Source: Sulfolobales archaeon (GTDB lineage Archaea > Thermoproteota > Thermoprotei_A > Sulfolobales > Desulfurococcaceae). From it: a DNA stretch of 64,000 nt. Where the stretch lies: the NCBI GenBank assembly GCA_025059075.1, contig JANXDZ010000002.1:293038-357037 (forward strand), given 5' to 3'. Every line of letters starts with the position of its first letter. Positions within the stretch are counted from its first letter, which is position 1. The translations under genes and the position numbers were made by a program. Below are positions 53,334 through 62,279 of this stretch, one piece after another. The notes under the pieces were generated by a model that was not told the DNA's origin, did no database searches, and saw nothing but the letters and a program-made list of their open reading frames with translations.

Positions 53334-54833
53334 TTAAATCACCATTAAGTGCTCTACCTTGCTTCTCTCTGCTTCATCCGGTGGGAAGGGGCCATACAGC
53401 TTCCCGGAGTTCATGACGTGGATGGAGTCGCTTACTTGATATATTTCATCTAGATCCTCTGAAACAAGCAGTACTGCCACCCCATTATTGATGGCTTTCT
53501 CCTTAATGGATCTACGAACCATAGCTGCGCTGACTTCATCTAGAGCTCTCGTTGGGTTATGAGCTATCAATGCCTTTTTACAATAGTTTATCTCCTTGCT
53601 CACTACAGCCTTCATGATGTTTCCACCTGAGAGGACTTTAATGAGGGAATCGGCACCCGGTATCACTATCCTATAAGTCTCTATAAGGCTTGAAGCCACT
53701 TTATACACCTCGCTCCAATTAATGAGCGCTGACTTACGTTGATACAGTGCTGCTATGTTTTCAGCCATTGAGTTATCTATTGAAATTCCAAGAGCTAGCG
53801 GGGAGTCGGGGATGTAGCCTACGCCTACTTCTCTAACTTCATGAATCCCTCTATTAGTTACATTCCTTCCATCAATGAGTATTCTGCCTCTAGAAGCTTT
53901 CCTCAACCCCATTAATGCTTGCGTAAGCTCCCTCTGGCCATTACCCACTATGCCTGCTATACCAACTACTTCTCCCTCTCTTACACGTAAGTCGACTCCT
54001 CTTACAGCATCTTCACCAAAGTCCCCTGTAACCCAAAGATCCTGTGTTTCAATAACTACTCTCCCCCCGGGTTGTGAAGCTGGGAGCTTCTCATAAGTTA
54101 TTTCAGCAGCGCTTTCTCCAAACATCATTCTCCTAACATCTTCTATTCGAGCACTAGTTCCCTCAACAATGCCTACTAGCCTCCCTCTTCTCAGAACTGC
54201 TATTCTATCAGCTACATCTAATGCTTCAGGTATCTTATGAGTTATTACTACAGTGCTTCCTCCTTTTGCAGTAAACTCCTTTATGAATTTATAGAACTTC
54301 TTCTTTTCCTCAAGCGGTAGGTAAGTCAATGCTTCATCCAGTAGAATGACCCTTGCCTTGAGGAGCATTGCTCTAAGTATTTCAACGAGCTGCTTTTGAG
54401 TGTATGTAAGCCTCCACACTTTCTCCCAAGGATCTACTTTTACTCCAAACTCCCTGCTTTTCTCCAATATGAAGCTAGATATCTTCCTAATGCTTGTAAA
54501 TGCATTGAAGTTCCTTAGCCCAAGAGCTAGGTTCTCAACTACAGATAGTGTATCTATTAGCTGAGGATGCTGAGACACCATCACTATCCCATATTTAATG
54601 GCTTCAGTTGGGCTATGTACATCTACGCGCCTTCCATTAATGTATATGCTTCCTTCATCAGCGCTGTAGACTCCATAAAGGATCTTTATGAGAGTGGATT
54701 TGCCGGCTCCGTTTTCACCAAGTAAAGCCAGCACTTCCCCCATCCTTATATCAATCGTTACTTTATCTAAAGCTACTACTCCTCCAGCAAACCTCTTAGA
54801 GATCTCTTTAAGCACTATGTATTCATCGCTCAT
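53334..54833 (-). CDS. Nucleoside-type ABC importer ATPase (two ATPase domains)
   Basis: A 499-residue protein with two ABC domains. Domain 1 has Walker A GENGAGKST, Q-loop MVSQHPQL, ILLDEALTYLP as Walker B and VITHKIPEAL as H-loop; its signature is diverged (LTYTQKQLVEI). Domain 2 has GIVGNGQREL in place of a standard P-loop and signature LSGGNIMK, with AHNPTRALD. This layout is that of RbsA/NupO-type importer ATPases. It energises the two permeases downstream. Confidence 0.85.
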   Translation of the reverse strand: MSDEYIVLKEISKRFAGGVVALDKVTIDIRMGEVLALLGENGAGKSTLIKILYGVYSADEGSIYINGRRVDVHSPTEAIKYGIVMVSQHPQLIDTLSVVENLALGLRNFNAFTSIRKISSFILEKSREFGVKVDPWEKVWRLTYTQKQLVEILRAMLLKARVILLDEALTYLPLEEKKKFYKFIKEFTAKGGSTVVITHKIPEALDVADRIAVLRRGRLVGIVEGTSARIEDVRRMMFGESAAEITYEKLPASQPGGRVVIETQDLWVTGDFGEDAVRGVDLRVREGEVVGIAGIVGNGQRELTQALMGLRKASRGRILIDGRNVTNRGIHEVREVGVGYIPDSPLALGISIDNSMAENIAALYQRKSALINWSEVYKVASSLIETYRIVIPGADSLIKVLSGGNIMKAVVSKEINYCKKALIAHNPTRALDEVSAAMVRRSIKEKAINNGVAVLLVSEDLDEIYQVSDSIHVMNSGKLYGPFPPDEAERSKVEHLMVI

Positions 54834-54917
54834 TTTAAACTCTCCCTGCTCATTGAGGCAATAAACATTATAACAATATGGTTAGGGATTTAAAAAATAA
54901 TTTAGTTTAAGCTTTGA

Positions 54918-56303
54918 TTAGTGCTTAACTACATAGTCAAGGAAGTAATCCATATTCCACAAGTCTTCGTGGCCTAACCTAAGGCCAGTTGGTATAGCGA
55001 CTCTTCCACCAGCCGCTGGACTTATGCAGTATTTAGAGTAGGATTTATCTGGTGGGTAGAGGCAGTAGCCGCTGAGAGGGCCTATGAATGGATCAAAGGT
55101 TGGTGCAACTGGATACGGTAAAGTACCGAGCATTCCGCCCCAATTAATTGTTATAGACTCTATGTTCTCGTACTTATGAGTATCGGCTGAGAACTGGAGT
55201 GGTAGAACCATGAATGCCTCCTTCATTTGCCTATACCTCCTCATGACTAAATCGTATACGCTTAGCTTCTCTCCCGTTAACTTATCTCTCACTGAAATCC
55301 CCTTTAGGACATCAATGTATTTTGGATTTATGATTACTGGAGCACCTGTTGAATCTACGTCTGCAGCAAGATCTACTGCACCAGAGCTTAACAAATACCA
55401 GTAGTCTACTTTATCTAAGTTGTCTGGCCTAAGAACTCCAGCCTTTACTTTAACCAATATGTCAGCGTATATTACTTCCCACCTCACTAACTGCCCGCTG
55501 ACTGTGTACCTAGGGCCATACTTCATCATTGGGCCATAGTGGCTGAATACGTGTACTCCAACTCTATCGGCATATTCAACGACTCTAGTTGAGTCCTCAG
55601 TGAATGCTAATACATCTACTCCATAGTCTTTCACTAAGGTATCTGCAGCTGCTTCAGCTTTATCTGGAGCATACCACCCCTTGATCTCTATGACGTGGAC
55701 AGTTATGTTCTTGCCTAACTGCTCTCCTACCTCCATTGCTCCAATGGCGAATGCATTGATGTGTCTAACTACTTCAGGTATTAAGTATGCTGCTACGTAG
55801 CCTAATTGATTGGTTTTAGTCAGTGCGCCAGCCATCAATCCATTCAAGTAGTATACTTGATATAGATCTGCGAAGTACGTTCCAACGTTTGAAGCTCTCT
55901 TATAGCCGGAGCAGTGGAAGAACATTACGTTAGGGTACTTCTTTCCAGCCTCTATCGTCTTATCCATGAATTCAAAAGACGTAGTGAATATTACGTTATA
56001 GCCTTCTGCAACAAGGCTATCCACTACTTCAAGTAATTCAGCTTCTTCAACTGCCTCAACATACGTAGTCTCAAGCCAGTCCTTGAATAATTCAGCTACA
56101 TACTTCCTACCTATATCGTGCATATAGCTCCATCCAGCATCGCCTACGGGACCTACGTAGATCCATGCAGCCTTCACTTTCTCCGGAGGCCTATAGACTT
56201 GAGGCGGTGGAGCTGCTATATATTGGCCCGCTAGGAATGCTCCAACTCCAACTACTACTAATACTACGGCGAATACTGCAACTAAAACCGATGTCTTTAC
56301 CAA
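54918..56303 (-). CDS. BMP-family substrate-binding protein
   Basis: A 461-residue extracellular binding protein of the Bmp/PnrA family: signal or anchor segment (residues ~5-30), then KVKAAWIYVGPVGDAGWSYMHDIGRKYV, FTTSFEFMDKTIEAGKKYPNVMFFHCSGY, LNGLMAGALTKTNQLGYVAAY and VDVLAFTEDSTRVVEYA, which follow PnrA-type nucleoside binders. No lipobox. First gene of the operon; 84 bp to the ATPase. Its promoter has TATATA at 56336-56345 and the 25-bp palindrome at 56343-56367, implying regulated nucleoside uptake. Confidence 0.85.
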   Translation of the reverse strand: MVKTSVLVAVFAVVLVVVGVGAFLAGQYIAAPPPQVYRPPEKVKAAWIYVGPVGDAGWSYMHDIGRKYVAELFKDWLETTYVEAVEEAELLEVVDSLVAEGYNVIFTTSFEFMDKTIEAGKKYPNVMFFHCSGYKRASNVGTYFADLYQVYYLNGLMAGALTKTNQLGYVAAYLIPEVVRHINAFAIGAMEVGEQLGKNITVHVIEIKGWYAPDKAEAAADTLVKDYGVDVLAFTEDSTRVVEYADRVGVHVFSHYGPMMKYGPRYTVSGQLVRWEVIYADILVKVKAGVLRPDNLDKVDYWYLLSSGAVDLAADVDSTGAPVIINPKYIDVLKGISVRDKLTGEKLSVYDLVMRRYRQMKEAFMVLPLQFSADTHKYENIESITINWGGMLGTLPYPVAPTFDPFIGPLSGYCLYPPDKSYSKYCISPAAGGRVAIPTGLRLGHEDLWNMDYFLDYVVKH

Positions 56304-56342
56304 TTTAGCCCCTAGGGAGTTTCAAGCGAGTAAGGCTATATA

Positions 56343-56367
56343 TTCGTTAACTACAGTAGTTAACGAA
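56343..56367. promoter_or_regulatory. 25-bp palindrome upstream of BMP importer (putative operator)
   Basis: TTCGTTAACTAC (56343-56354) and GTAGTTAACGAA (56356-56367) are exact reverse complements around a single A. On the minus strand it abuts the TATA box (56336-56345) of the importer operon, overlapping the BRE side, about 40-64 bp before the start codon. The site is likely bound by a dimeric regulator. It is also ~145 bp upstream of the divergent hydrogenase operon. Confidence 0.65.
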
Positions 56368-56481
56368 GCTAAGCTAAATATAGGGCGTCTGAATAGATAT
56401 CATTTTACACAACAATAGTTGTTCAGCAGTAAGCTAACTGACTCTAGAATTGCTTTCCATAGTGCTTAAATATTCGTGCGA

Positions 56482-56490
56482 TTTAATATT
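56482..56490 (+). promoter_or_regulatory. TATA box of hydrogenase operon
   Basis: TTTAATATT lies 24-29 bp before GTG 56511 and ATG 56514, the expected spacing for a leaderless or nearly leaderless transcript. A second AT-rich word, TTAAATATT, is at 56466-56474. Confidence 0.45.
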
Positions 56491-56510
56491 CTTATGATTA
56501 ATGTCCTTAC

Positions 56511-57596
56511 GTGATGTCCATGATGTATGAAGGGAGCATTAGGGACGTCGGCAAGCTCCTATCACTGCTCTCCTCACTGCTGAACCTCAAGGTCATTGGA
56601 CTTAGATACGTTAATAAGTCGCTCTCCTACGGAGAGCTGAACTCTATAGATGAAGCGCCGTTAAATGTTGAAGACGTCCAAGCCCCCTCCTCATATAAGC
56701 TAGTTGAAGAAGGGGCTTCAGGGCGCTTTAGGCATTCATTTCCTTCACTAAAGTACTTCCTATACCCCCCTGTACAGGACGTGTTATACATAGGTAGAGA
56801 CTTCAGCTCCCGGGAAGCCAAGGTCGATCTAGGTGATGTAGCTCTATTCGGCATTAAGCCATGTGATCTACATTCAATGAAGGTCTTCGACGGCATATTG
56901 ATGAATAGAGATCCATACTACACTAGCGCCAGGAGCTCCATAAAGATCGTTGTAGTTGAGGAGTGCGTTAAGCCATCTAAAGTCTGCTTCTGTGGCTCAC
57001 TTGGAACAGGCCCTTGGGCAAGCGATGGATTTGACGTAGCTTTCGCTAGGCTTAGCAATTCAGTAGTCTTTAAGCCTGGGAGCAGTATTGGATCAGACTT
57101 ATTGAAGAGGCTTAACGTCAAGAGAGCGAGCGACGAGACTATGTATGAATATAGGGAGGCCATGGATAATGCCTTGAAGTCCACTAAGGCACTGCCTGAA
57201 TTAACTGCTTTAAATAATGCTTTAGAGAAATCCATGGGTAGTGGAGAGCTGTGGACTAAGGTTTCCAGGAAGTGTGTTGGATGCTCTAACTGCAACATGG
57301 TTTGCCCAACGTGTTTCTGCACAGAGTTCTTTGATGAAGTAGAGCTCGATGAGAGTGCCGTGAGGTTGAGGAAGTGGCATGGATGCCTATCATATTCATA
57401 CGGCCTCGTTGCAGGAGGGCATTTTAGGCCGAAGCTATACATGAGGTATAGGCACTTCATACTCCACAAGTTCCTCTTTTACCCAAATCAAGTTGGCTTA
57501 ATTGGATGCGTTGGATGCGGTAGATGCATTACATGGTGCCCTCTAGGAGTAGACATTAGGGAGACTTTATGGGAGGTGTTTAAGAGTGTTAGCTAA
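56511..57596 (+). CDS. [NiFe] hydrogenase beta subunit (Fe-S electron-transfer subunit)
   Basis: A 361-residue subunit like HydB of sulfhydrogenases. The first ~230 residues are the HydB-type domain (VALFGIKPCDLHSMKVFDGI, EECVKPSKVCFCGSLGTGPW), followed by two ferredoxin-like clusters: CVGCSNCNMVCPTCFC and CVGCGRCITWCPLGVD. It passes electrons between the small subunit and the flavin subunit in the cytoplasm. First gene of a beta-gamma-delta-alpha operon; overlaps the gamma gene by 11 bp. Possible starts GTG 56511, ATG 56514, 56520 and 56523. Confidence 0.85.
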   Translation: MMSMMYEGSIRDVGKLLSLLSSLLNLKVIGLRYVNKSLSYGELNSIDEAPLNVEDVQAPSSYKLVEEGASGRFRHSFPSLKYFLYPPVQDVLYIGRDFSSREAKVDLGDVALFGIKPCDLHSMKVFDGILMNRDPYYTSARSSIKIVVVEECVKPSKVCFCGSLGTGPWASDGFDVAFARLSNSVVFKPGSSIGSDLLKRLNVKRASDETMYEYREAMDNALKSTKALPELTALNNALEKSMGSGELWTKVSRKCVGCSNCNMVCPTCFCTEFFDEVELDESAVRLRKWHGCLSYSYGLVAGGHFRPKLYMRYRHFILHKFLFYPNQVGLIGCVGCGRCITWCPLGVDIRETLWEVFKSVS

Positions 57597-58413
57597 GCCC
57601 CTGACTCCATTACTAGCCACAGTCGTTGATTTAATTGATGAAGCTCCATTAGTTAGAACAATATACGTAGCCCTAAGGGATTTCCCTGAGCCAGCTCCAG
57701 GACAGTTCAACATGGTTTATGCAAAGGGTTTAGGCGAAGCACCGATCTCTATATCGGATGTATTTAGAAAAGGAGATAGACTAGTTATTGCACACACTAT
57801 TAGAAGCGTTGGAGCAGTAACTAAGTACACTACATGCATTGGAGTGGGTTCTCAAATAGGCATAAGAGGGCCTTATGGCAGGGGGTGGCCTATTGAAGAA
57901 GCAAAAGGCATGGATTTATTAATAGTTGGAGGAGGCATAGGTCTAGCTCCACTTAGGCCAATAATAAGGTATGTTGAAGCACATAGGGATTCATTCGGTA
58001 AGCTATTCATACTCTATGGAGCTAGAACTCCACACGACTTGCTTTTCAAAAGCGAGCTGGGGAAGTATGCTAACATACCTAACTCAATTACTAAAATCTC
58101 TATAGATAAGCCGTATGAAGGCTGGACTGGCTATGTAGGCTTTGTAACTGACTTAATTAACTACATAGATTTAGATCCAGGTAGGACTGCTGCTTACATA
58201 TGTGGGCCTGAAGTAATGATGAAGGTAGCTGTACGTAGATTAATTAACAGAGGCTTGAAGCCCGATAAGATCTTCTTATCCCTCGAGAGGAGGATGAGGT
58301 GTGGAATGGGTGTCTGCGGCACCTGTCAATTCGGCCACTACTTCGTATGTAAGGATGGCCCAGTCTTTAGCTACGGTGAATTAATGAAGTACTTGTGGGT
58401 TGATGGAATATGA
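57586..58413 (+). CDS. [NiFe] hydrogenase gamma subunit (FAD/NAD(P) reductase)
   Basis: A 275-residue ferredoxin-NADP reductase-like protein. The flavin domain is followed by the nucleotide site LLIVGGGIGLAPLRPIIRYV and AAYICGPEVMMKVAVRRL, and a C-terminal [2Fe-2S] motif CGMGVCGTCQFGHYFVCKDGP. It links the hydrogenase to NAD(P)H, as HydG does in group 3b enzymes. Overlaps the beta gene by 11 bp and the delta gene by 4 bp. Confidence 0.88.
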   Translation: MLAKPLTPLLATVVDLIDEAPLVRTIYVALRDFPEPAPGQFNMVYAKGLGEAPISISDVFRKGDRLVIAHTIRSVGAVTKYTTCIGVGSQIGIRGPYGRGWPIEEAKGMDLLIVGGGIGLAPLRPIIRYVEAHRDSFGKLFILYGARTPHDLLFKSELGKYANIPNSITKISIDKPYEGWTGYVGFVTDLINYIDLDPGRTAAYICGPEVMMKVAVRRLINRGLKPDKIFLSLERRMRCGMGVCGTCQFGHYFVCKDGPVFSYGELMKYLWVDGI

Positions 58414-59174
58414 AGAGGATCAGCGTTGGAGTATTTAAGCTAACTTCATGTTCGGGGTGCATAAATGAATTAATATATGCTTTAGTTAAGCACCCTGAGT
58501 TACTGAAGTTAATTGATGTAAAGTACTTCACGGAGCTACAGGACGTTAATGCATTGACAGAGCTTAATGTAGCTATAGTTGAAGGCTCCTGCGTTAGAGA
58601 AGAACACGAGGGGATTTTAAAGAAGATCCGTGGATTAAGCGAGGTCTTGATATCTATGGGTACTTGCGCTACGCTAGGAGGAGTGCAGTCACTGAGGGTG
58701 GGTGTAGACGTCAGTGAAGTTAAGAAGTATGTGTATTTAAACCCAGAGTACGTAGATGCATATAACGATGTTAAAGCAGTTGGTGAATTAATACAAGTAG
58801 ACTTATCGCTAAGAGGATGCCCAGTCAACGGCGATGCACTAGCCTCCATAATTAAGAAGATCGTTATAGGAGGATGGCCTCTGGAAGTATATGAAAGCCT
58901 ATGCGCTGACTGTAAGAGGGCTGGCATAGAGTGTGTAGTAGTTGCTAAAGGAACTCCATGCCTCGGCCCAATTGTTTCAGCAGGCTGTGGAGCTCTATGC
59001 CCCAGCTTTGGGAGGGGGTGCTATGGATGCTATGGAGTTAAGGATAAAGACCTCGATCCTGAAAAGATCTTTGAAATGGAGAAAGCCCTGGGGAGACTTG
59101 GCTTAAGTAAAGACGACTTCTACTCCTTACTAAAGGGATACAGCATGAGCTTAGTTAAGTCCCTCAAGATCTAG
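58410..59174 (+). CDS. [NiFe] hydrogenase delta (small) subunit
   Basis: A 254-residue small subunit with the proximal [4Fe-4S] ligands LTSCSGCINELIYAL, EGSCVREEHE, GTCATLGG and LRGCPVNGDAL. C-terminal cysteines (SLCADCKRAGIEC, KGTPCLGPIVSAGCGALCPSFGRGCYGCYG) supply further clusters. No twin-arginine signal, so the enzyme is cytoplasmic. It carries electrons from the Ni-Fe site to the beta subunit. ATG start overlaps the gamma stop; the alpha gene follows directly. Confidence 0.88.
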   Translation: MKRISVGVFKLTSCSGCINELIYALVKHPELLKLIDVKYFTELQDVNALTELNVAIVEGSCVREEHEGILKKIRGLSEVLISMGTCATLGGVQSLRVGVDVSEVKKYVYLNPEYVDAYNDVKAVGELIQVDLSLRGCPVNGDALASIIKKIVIGGWPLEVYESLCADCKRAGIECVVVAKGTPCLGPIVSAGCGALCPSFGRGCYGCYGVKDKDLDPEKIFEMEKALGRLGLSKDDFYSLLKGYSMSLVKSLKI

Positions 59175-60476
59175 GTGATGCATGTGTCAGCAGTCCTAAC
59201 TAGAGTTGAGGGGGAAGGAGAAGTTCAATTAATTACTAAGGAAGGCTCCTTAATAGGGGTTGAAGTAAGGATCGCTGAGCCCCCTAGGTTCTTTGAGTAC
59301 TTAGTTAAGGGGAGGAGAGCATTTGATGTGCCGGATATCGTTAGTAGGATATGCGGCATATGCGGTGTATCATATATATTAACGGCTGTTAGAGCTTTTG
59401 AAAAAGGACTTGGAGTAACGCCGCCTAGGGAAGCTGAAGAACTGAGGCTGGCAATCCTTGGGGCTGAGAAAGTCAAGAGCCACATACTTCATGCATACTA
59501 CCTGCATTTATCAGACTTCTTTAACACTAGTTCGCTGCCTGAGCTAGTTGATAGAAATCCACTGTTGTTCAGCAATGCGTCAAGAGTCCTCCTATGGTCT
59601 AGGAAGGCTATGGAAGTCCTCGGAGGCAGGTTCCACAACGTCGTTAACATAAGGGTTGGAGGCGTCTACGGCTTCCCAAAGCTCGATAAGGTAGCTAAGT
59701 TGCTTAAGGAAATGCCGGGCGTCCTCAACTCATTTAAGTACATAGCTGATGTAGTGTTGAGCCTTGAGAACATCCCTATGGATGAACAGGGGCTTAAACT
59801 CATGGCTGTATACAATGGATCTACGTATCCATGCATAGCTGACGACATCTACATAAGTTACGGCAGCGGAGGGGATTTAATTGCTGTAAGTGATTTTGAG
59901 AAGTTCGTTAAGTGTGAACAGGCTAGTTACTCAAACGCCCTTAGATACAAGTTGATTAATGGCTCAGAGTACTTAGTTGGTCCCTTAGCTAGGTTTAACA
60001 TAGGGTATAGGCATTTAAGCGGTGAATCCAGGGACTTGTTGGATTCATATGGGTGGAGGCCTCCTCTTAAAAACGTGTTTCAAAGCATAGTTGCTAGAGT
60101 AGCTGAAGTACATGATACACTCATTTACTTAAGGGACTTCCTGGAGAACTATAGAGAGCCATCCAGTAATCCCACTTATGAGAGGCTGGAGCCTAGATCT
60201 GGGACTTATGTTGCTGCTATAGAAGCCCCAAGGGGCTTGTTGTACCATAGGTATGAGGTAGATGATTGCGGTAGGGTAAAGTACTCAAACATTGTGACTC
60301 CAACTGCTCAAAACCAGGCGTCTATGGAGGCTGCAATAATGAATGTAATTAAGGGTGAGGCGTTGAGTGGGGAGATGGCTGTGGAAAAAGCTAAGAGAGT
60401 TATTAGAGCATTCGATCCCTGTATTTCATGCTCAGTTCATTCAATAAAGGTAGAAGCGAGATCCATTGATAGTTGA
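59175..60476 (+). CDS. [NiFe] hydrogenase alpha (large, catalytic) subunit
   Basis: A 433-residue large subunit of group 3b type. The C-terminal Ni ligands are intact: DPCISCSVH (Cys416, Cys419), followed by a 12-residue tail that a maturation protease would cut. The N-terminal L1 motif reads RICGICGVSY at residues 58-67: both Ni cysteines (60 and 63) are present, but the usual His four residues after the second Cys is Tyr67. APRGLLYHRYEVDDCGRVKYSNIVTPTAQN matches HydA of Pyrococcus. It splits or makes H2; last gene of the operon. No maturation genes are in view. Confidence 0.88.
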   Translation: MMHVSAVLTRVEGEGEVQLITKEGSLIGVEVRIAEPPRFFEYLVKGRRAFDVPDIVSRICGICGVSYILTAVRAFEKGLGVTPPREAEELRLAILGAEKVKSHILHAYYLHLSDFFNTSSLPELVDRNPLLFSNASRVLLWSRKAMEVLGGRFHNVVNIRVGGVYGFPKLDKVAKLLKEMPGVLNSFKYIADVVLSLENIPMDEQGLKLMAVYNGSTYPCIADDIYISYGSGGDLIAVSDFEKFVKCEQASYSNALRYKLINGSEYLVGPLARFNIGYRHLSGESRDLLDSYGWRPPLKNVFQSIVARVAEVHDTLIYLRDFLENYREPSSNPTYERLEPRSGTYVAAIEAPRGLLYHRYEVDDCGRVKYSNIVTPTAQNQASMEAAIMNVIKGEALSGEMAVEKAKRVIRAFDPCISCSVHSIKVEARSIDS

Positions 60477-60496
60477 GCTGGGGGCAAGCTGAGTTA

Positions 60497-61942
60497 TTAA
60501 AGAAGATTTTTCATCCTCCTTAAAGTCCTTAGGGATGCTAGGGCAGCTAAATTCACTGCTAATGCTATAATCGTTGAGTGCACTCCAAGCTCCTTCTCTA
60601 AGTTCAGTAGATAAGACGCGATCACTGTTGTTAGCCCTGCAGCAAGGCCTGCTGAAACCTCTCTCCAATCAAAGTCTACGTAGAGCCCGAGGATTAGTGC
60701 TGGGAACAATTGTGTTACGCCAGCGTAACCAAGCAGCAATAGGTCTACTAGTAGTGCAGGACTAGTGTAGGCTAAGTATATCCCTAGGATGCCGAAGCCT
60801 ACTACCATGGCTCTCGTACTCCAGACAAGCCCTTGATCGCTTAACTTCCCCTTGAAGGCGAGCTGCAGGATGTTTTTTGAAAGAGTGCTTGCTTCATCGA
60901 GCAGTAGCCCAGCTGCCGTTGATAATGAGGCTCCCACTCCTCCTGAAGCCACTAGTCCTAGAGCTATTGGCCCAAACGCTTGATCGGCTAGCTTCAGGAA
61001 TGTGTAGTCAGCGTGCCCTACTGTAGCTCCAATAGCTACTGCAGCTAAGCCTAGTTGAGTAACCCATACTCCGCCGAGTAGGTAGTACCATGATCCTAGG
61101 ACCATGCCTCTCTCCACAGTTCTACTGCTCTTAGCGGTAAACAATGACTGTATCCTCTGGGACCAGCACCAGAAGCCTAGGGCTGTTCCAAGGGATGCAG
61201 TGATAAACCATGATATAGGTCTATCGCCCCTGGGGCCTGGCATAAGTAAATGCTGTGTGGAGACGCTCTCAACTGCTCTGTAGAGCCCGCTTAATCCCCC
61301 GAAGTAACTAATTATTATAGCCCAGCTTCCTCCAAGCATTGCTGCAAGCATTATTGCTCCAAGCAGTACGTTCGTTAAAGCTATTGAAATCATTCCGCCC
61401 ATGAATACGTACGTCATGACTAATGCGAAGACAGCTATTGAGACATGCATTGACTGAAGGGAGCCGTATGTAGTGGAGTCAATTATTATTGCTACGCTCC
61501 TTATTTGAAGCTGTATGTATGGGAGCTGGAATATAATTGATGTCAGTGCTGATGTAATTGTTAGAAGCCTGCTTCCATACCTCCAAGTAATGAAGTCTGA
61601 GAGAGTGAGGAGGTTGTTTTCCTTAGCTATTCTCCAAAGCTTTGGTGCAACTAGGTATCCGAGTGAGTAGCCTAGGAGTGATGTGCCCCATGCAAATATA
61701 GTTGCTGCTCCATAAGTGTATGAGTAGCCTGATAGACCTAGGAAAGTGTATCCACTGTATATGACGGCAGCTGTATTTAGGAAGAATATTATTGTTCCAA
61801 GAGTTCTGCCAGCAACTATGTATGTATCAGCCTTAAGTGCTTTAACTCCTCTTGCTGCTAAAATACCTATGATTATTGAAGCACTAGTTATTGAGAAAAG
61901 TATTGTTGATGCAGTGAATGCTCTCTCATCCACTCTCCCCAC
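60497..61942 (-). CDS. Sodium:solute symporter (SSF family)
   Basis: A 481-residue transporter with about 13 helices. SSF marks include SGYTFLGLSGYSYTYGAATIFAWG, LTLSDFITWRYGSRLL, GPRGDRPISWFITASLGTALGFWCWSQ and ASGGVGASLSTAAGLLLDEASTLSKNI, close to the pantothenate/proline branch and to pairs with a small DUF3311 subunit. It imports an organic solute with sodium. It overlaps the small membrane gene upstream by 17 bp. Confidence 0.82.
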   Translation of the reverse strand: MGRVDERAFTASTILFSITSASIIIGILAARGVKALKADTYIVAGRTLGTIIFFLNTAAVIYSGYTFLGLSGYSYTYGAATIFAWGTSLLGYSLGYLVAPKLWRIAKENNLLTLSDFITWRYGSRLLTITSALTSIIFQLPYIQLQIRSVAIIIDSTTYGSLQSMHVSIAVFALVMTYVFMGGMISIALTNVLLGAIMLAAMLGGSWAIIISYFGGLSGLYRAVESVSTQHLLMPGPRGDRPISWFITASLGTALGFWCWSQRIQSLFTAKSSRTVERGMVLGSWYYLLGGVWVTQLGLAAVAIGATVGHADYTFLKLADQAFGPIALGLVASGGVGASLSTAAGLLLDEASTLSKNILQLAFKGKLSDQGLVWSTRAMVVGFGILGIYLAYTSPALLVDLLLLGYAGVTQLFPALILGLYVDFDWREVSAGLAAGLTTVIASYLLNLEKELGVHSTIIALAVNLAALASLRTLRRMKNLL

Positions 61943-62279
61943 CCCTTGACTTGAGGTAGAGGAGTGTTAGAGTAAGTGAAATAACTATTGAGAGAGCTAG
62001 GTAGTAGAACCAGAGGAGGGGGATTCCGAGGATTTTTAAATCAGCTCTATTCACTAGGGGAGCTGGAATGATCCATAGGGAGAACATTAGTGCAATAATT
62101 AGTGGCTTAGCGTAGCGCCGTAGGATTTCTTTAGACGATGCCTTGAGTAAAGCGTTGGAGAGAGGCGTGGAGCGTGGAGCTTTAGAAGAAGCAATTAGTG
62201 TGCTTTGGAAAACTCTAGTGAAGTAGAGCCCTCCATCAATGGAGTCCTCTACGTAGACTTCCATATCTAAGCAATCCAC
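61926..62279 (-). CDS. Small membrane subunit next to SSF symporter (DUF3311-like)
   Basis: A 117-residue protein with two C-terminal helices (KPLIIALMFSLWIIPAPLV and ILGIPLLWFYYLALSIVISLTLTLLYL), the layout of DUF3311 subunits that accompany SSF transporters. The first ~55 residues are an acidic then basic soluble extension not usual in DUF3311 (MDCLDMEVYVEDSIDGGLYF). The GTG start at 62279 could be replaced by the ATG six codons in. Overlap with the symporter suggests co-translation. Confidence 0.6.
   Translation of the reverse strand: MDCLDMEVYVEDSIDGGLYFTRVFQSTLIASSKAPRSTPLSNALLKASSKEILRRYAKPLIIALMFSLWIIPAPLVNRADLKILGIPLLWFYYLALSIVISLTLTLLYLKSRGGESG

Noticed and set aside
53334..54833. 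Broken ABC ATPase (degenerate second Walker A and first signature)
   Set aside because: Asymmetric degeneration is normal in RbsA/NupO-type tandem ATPases; the frame is intact.
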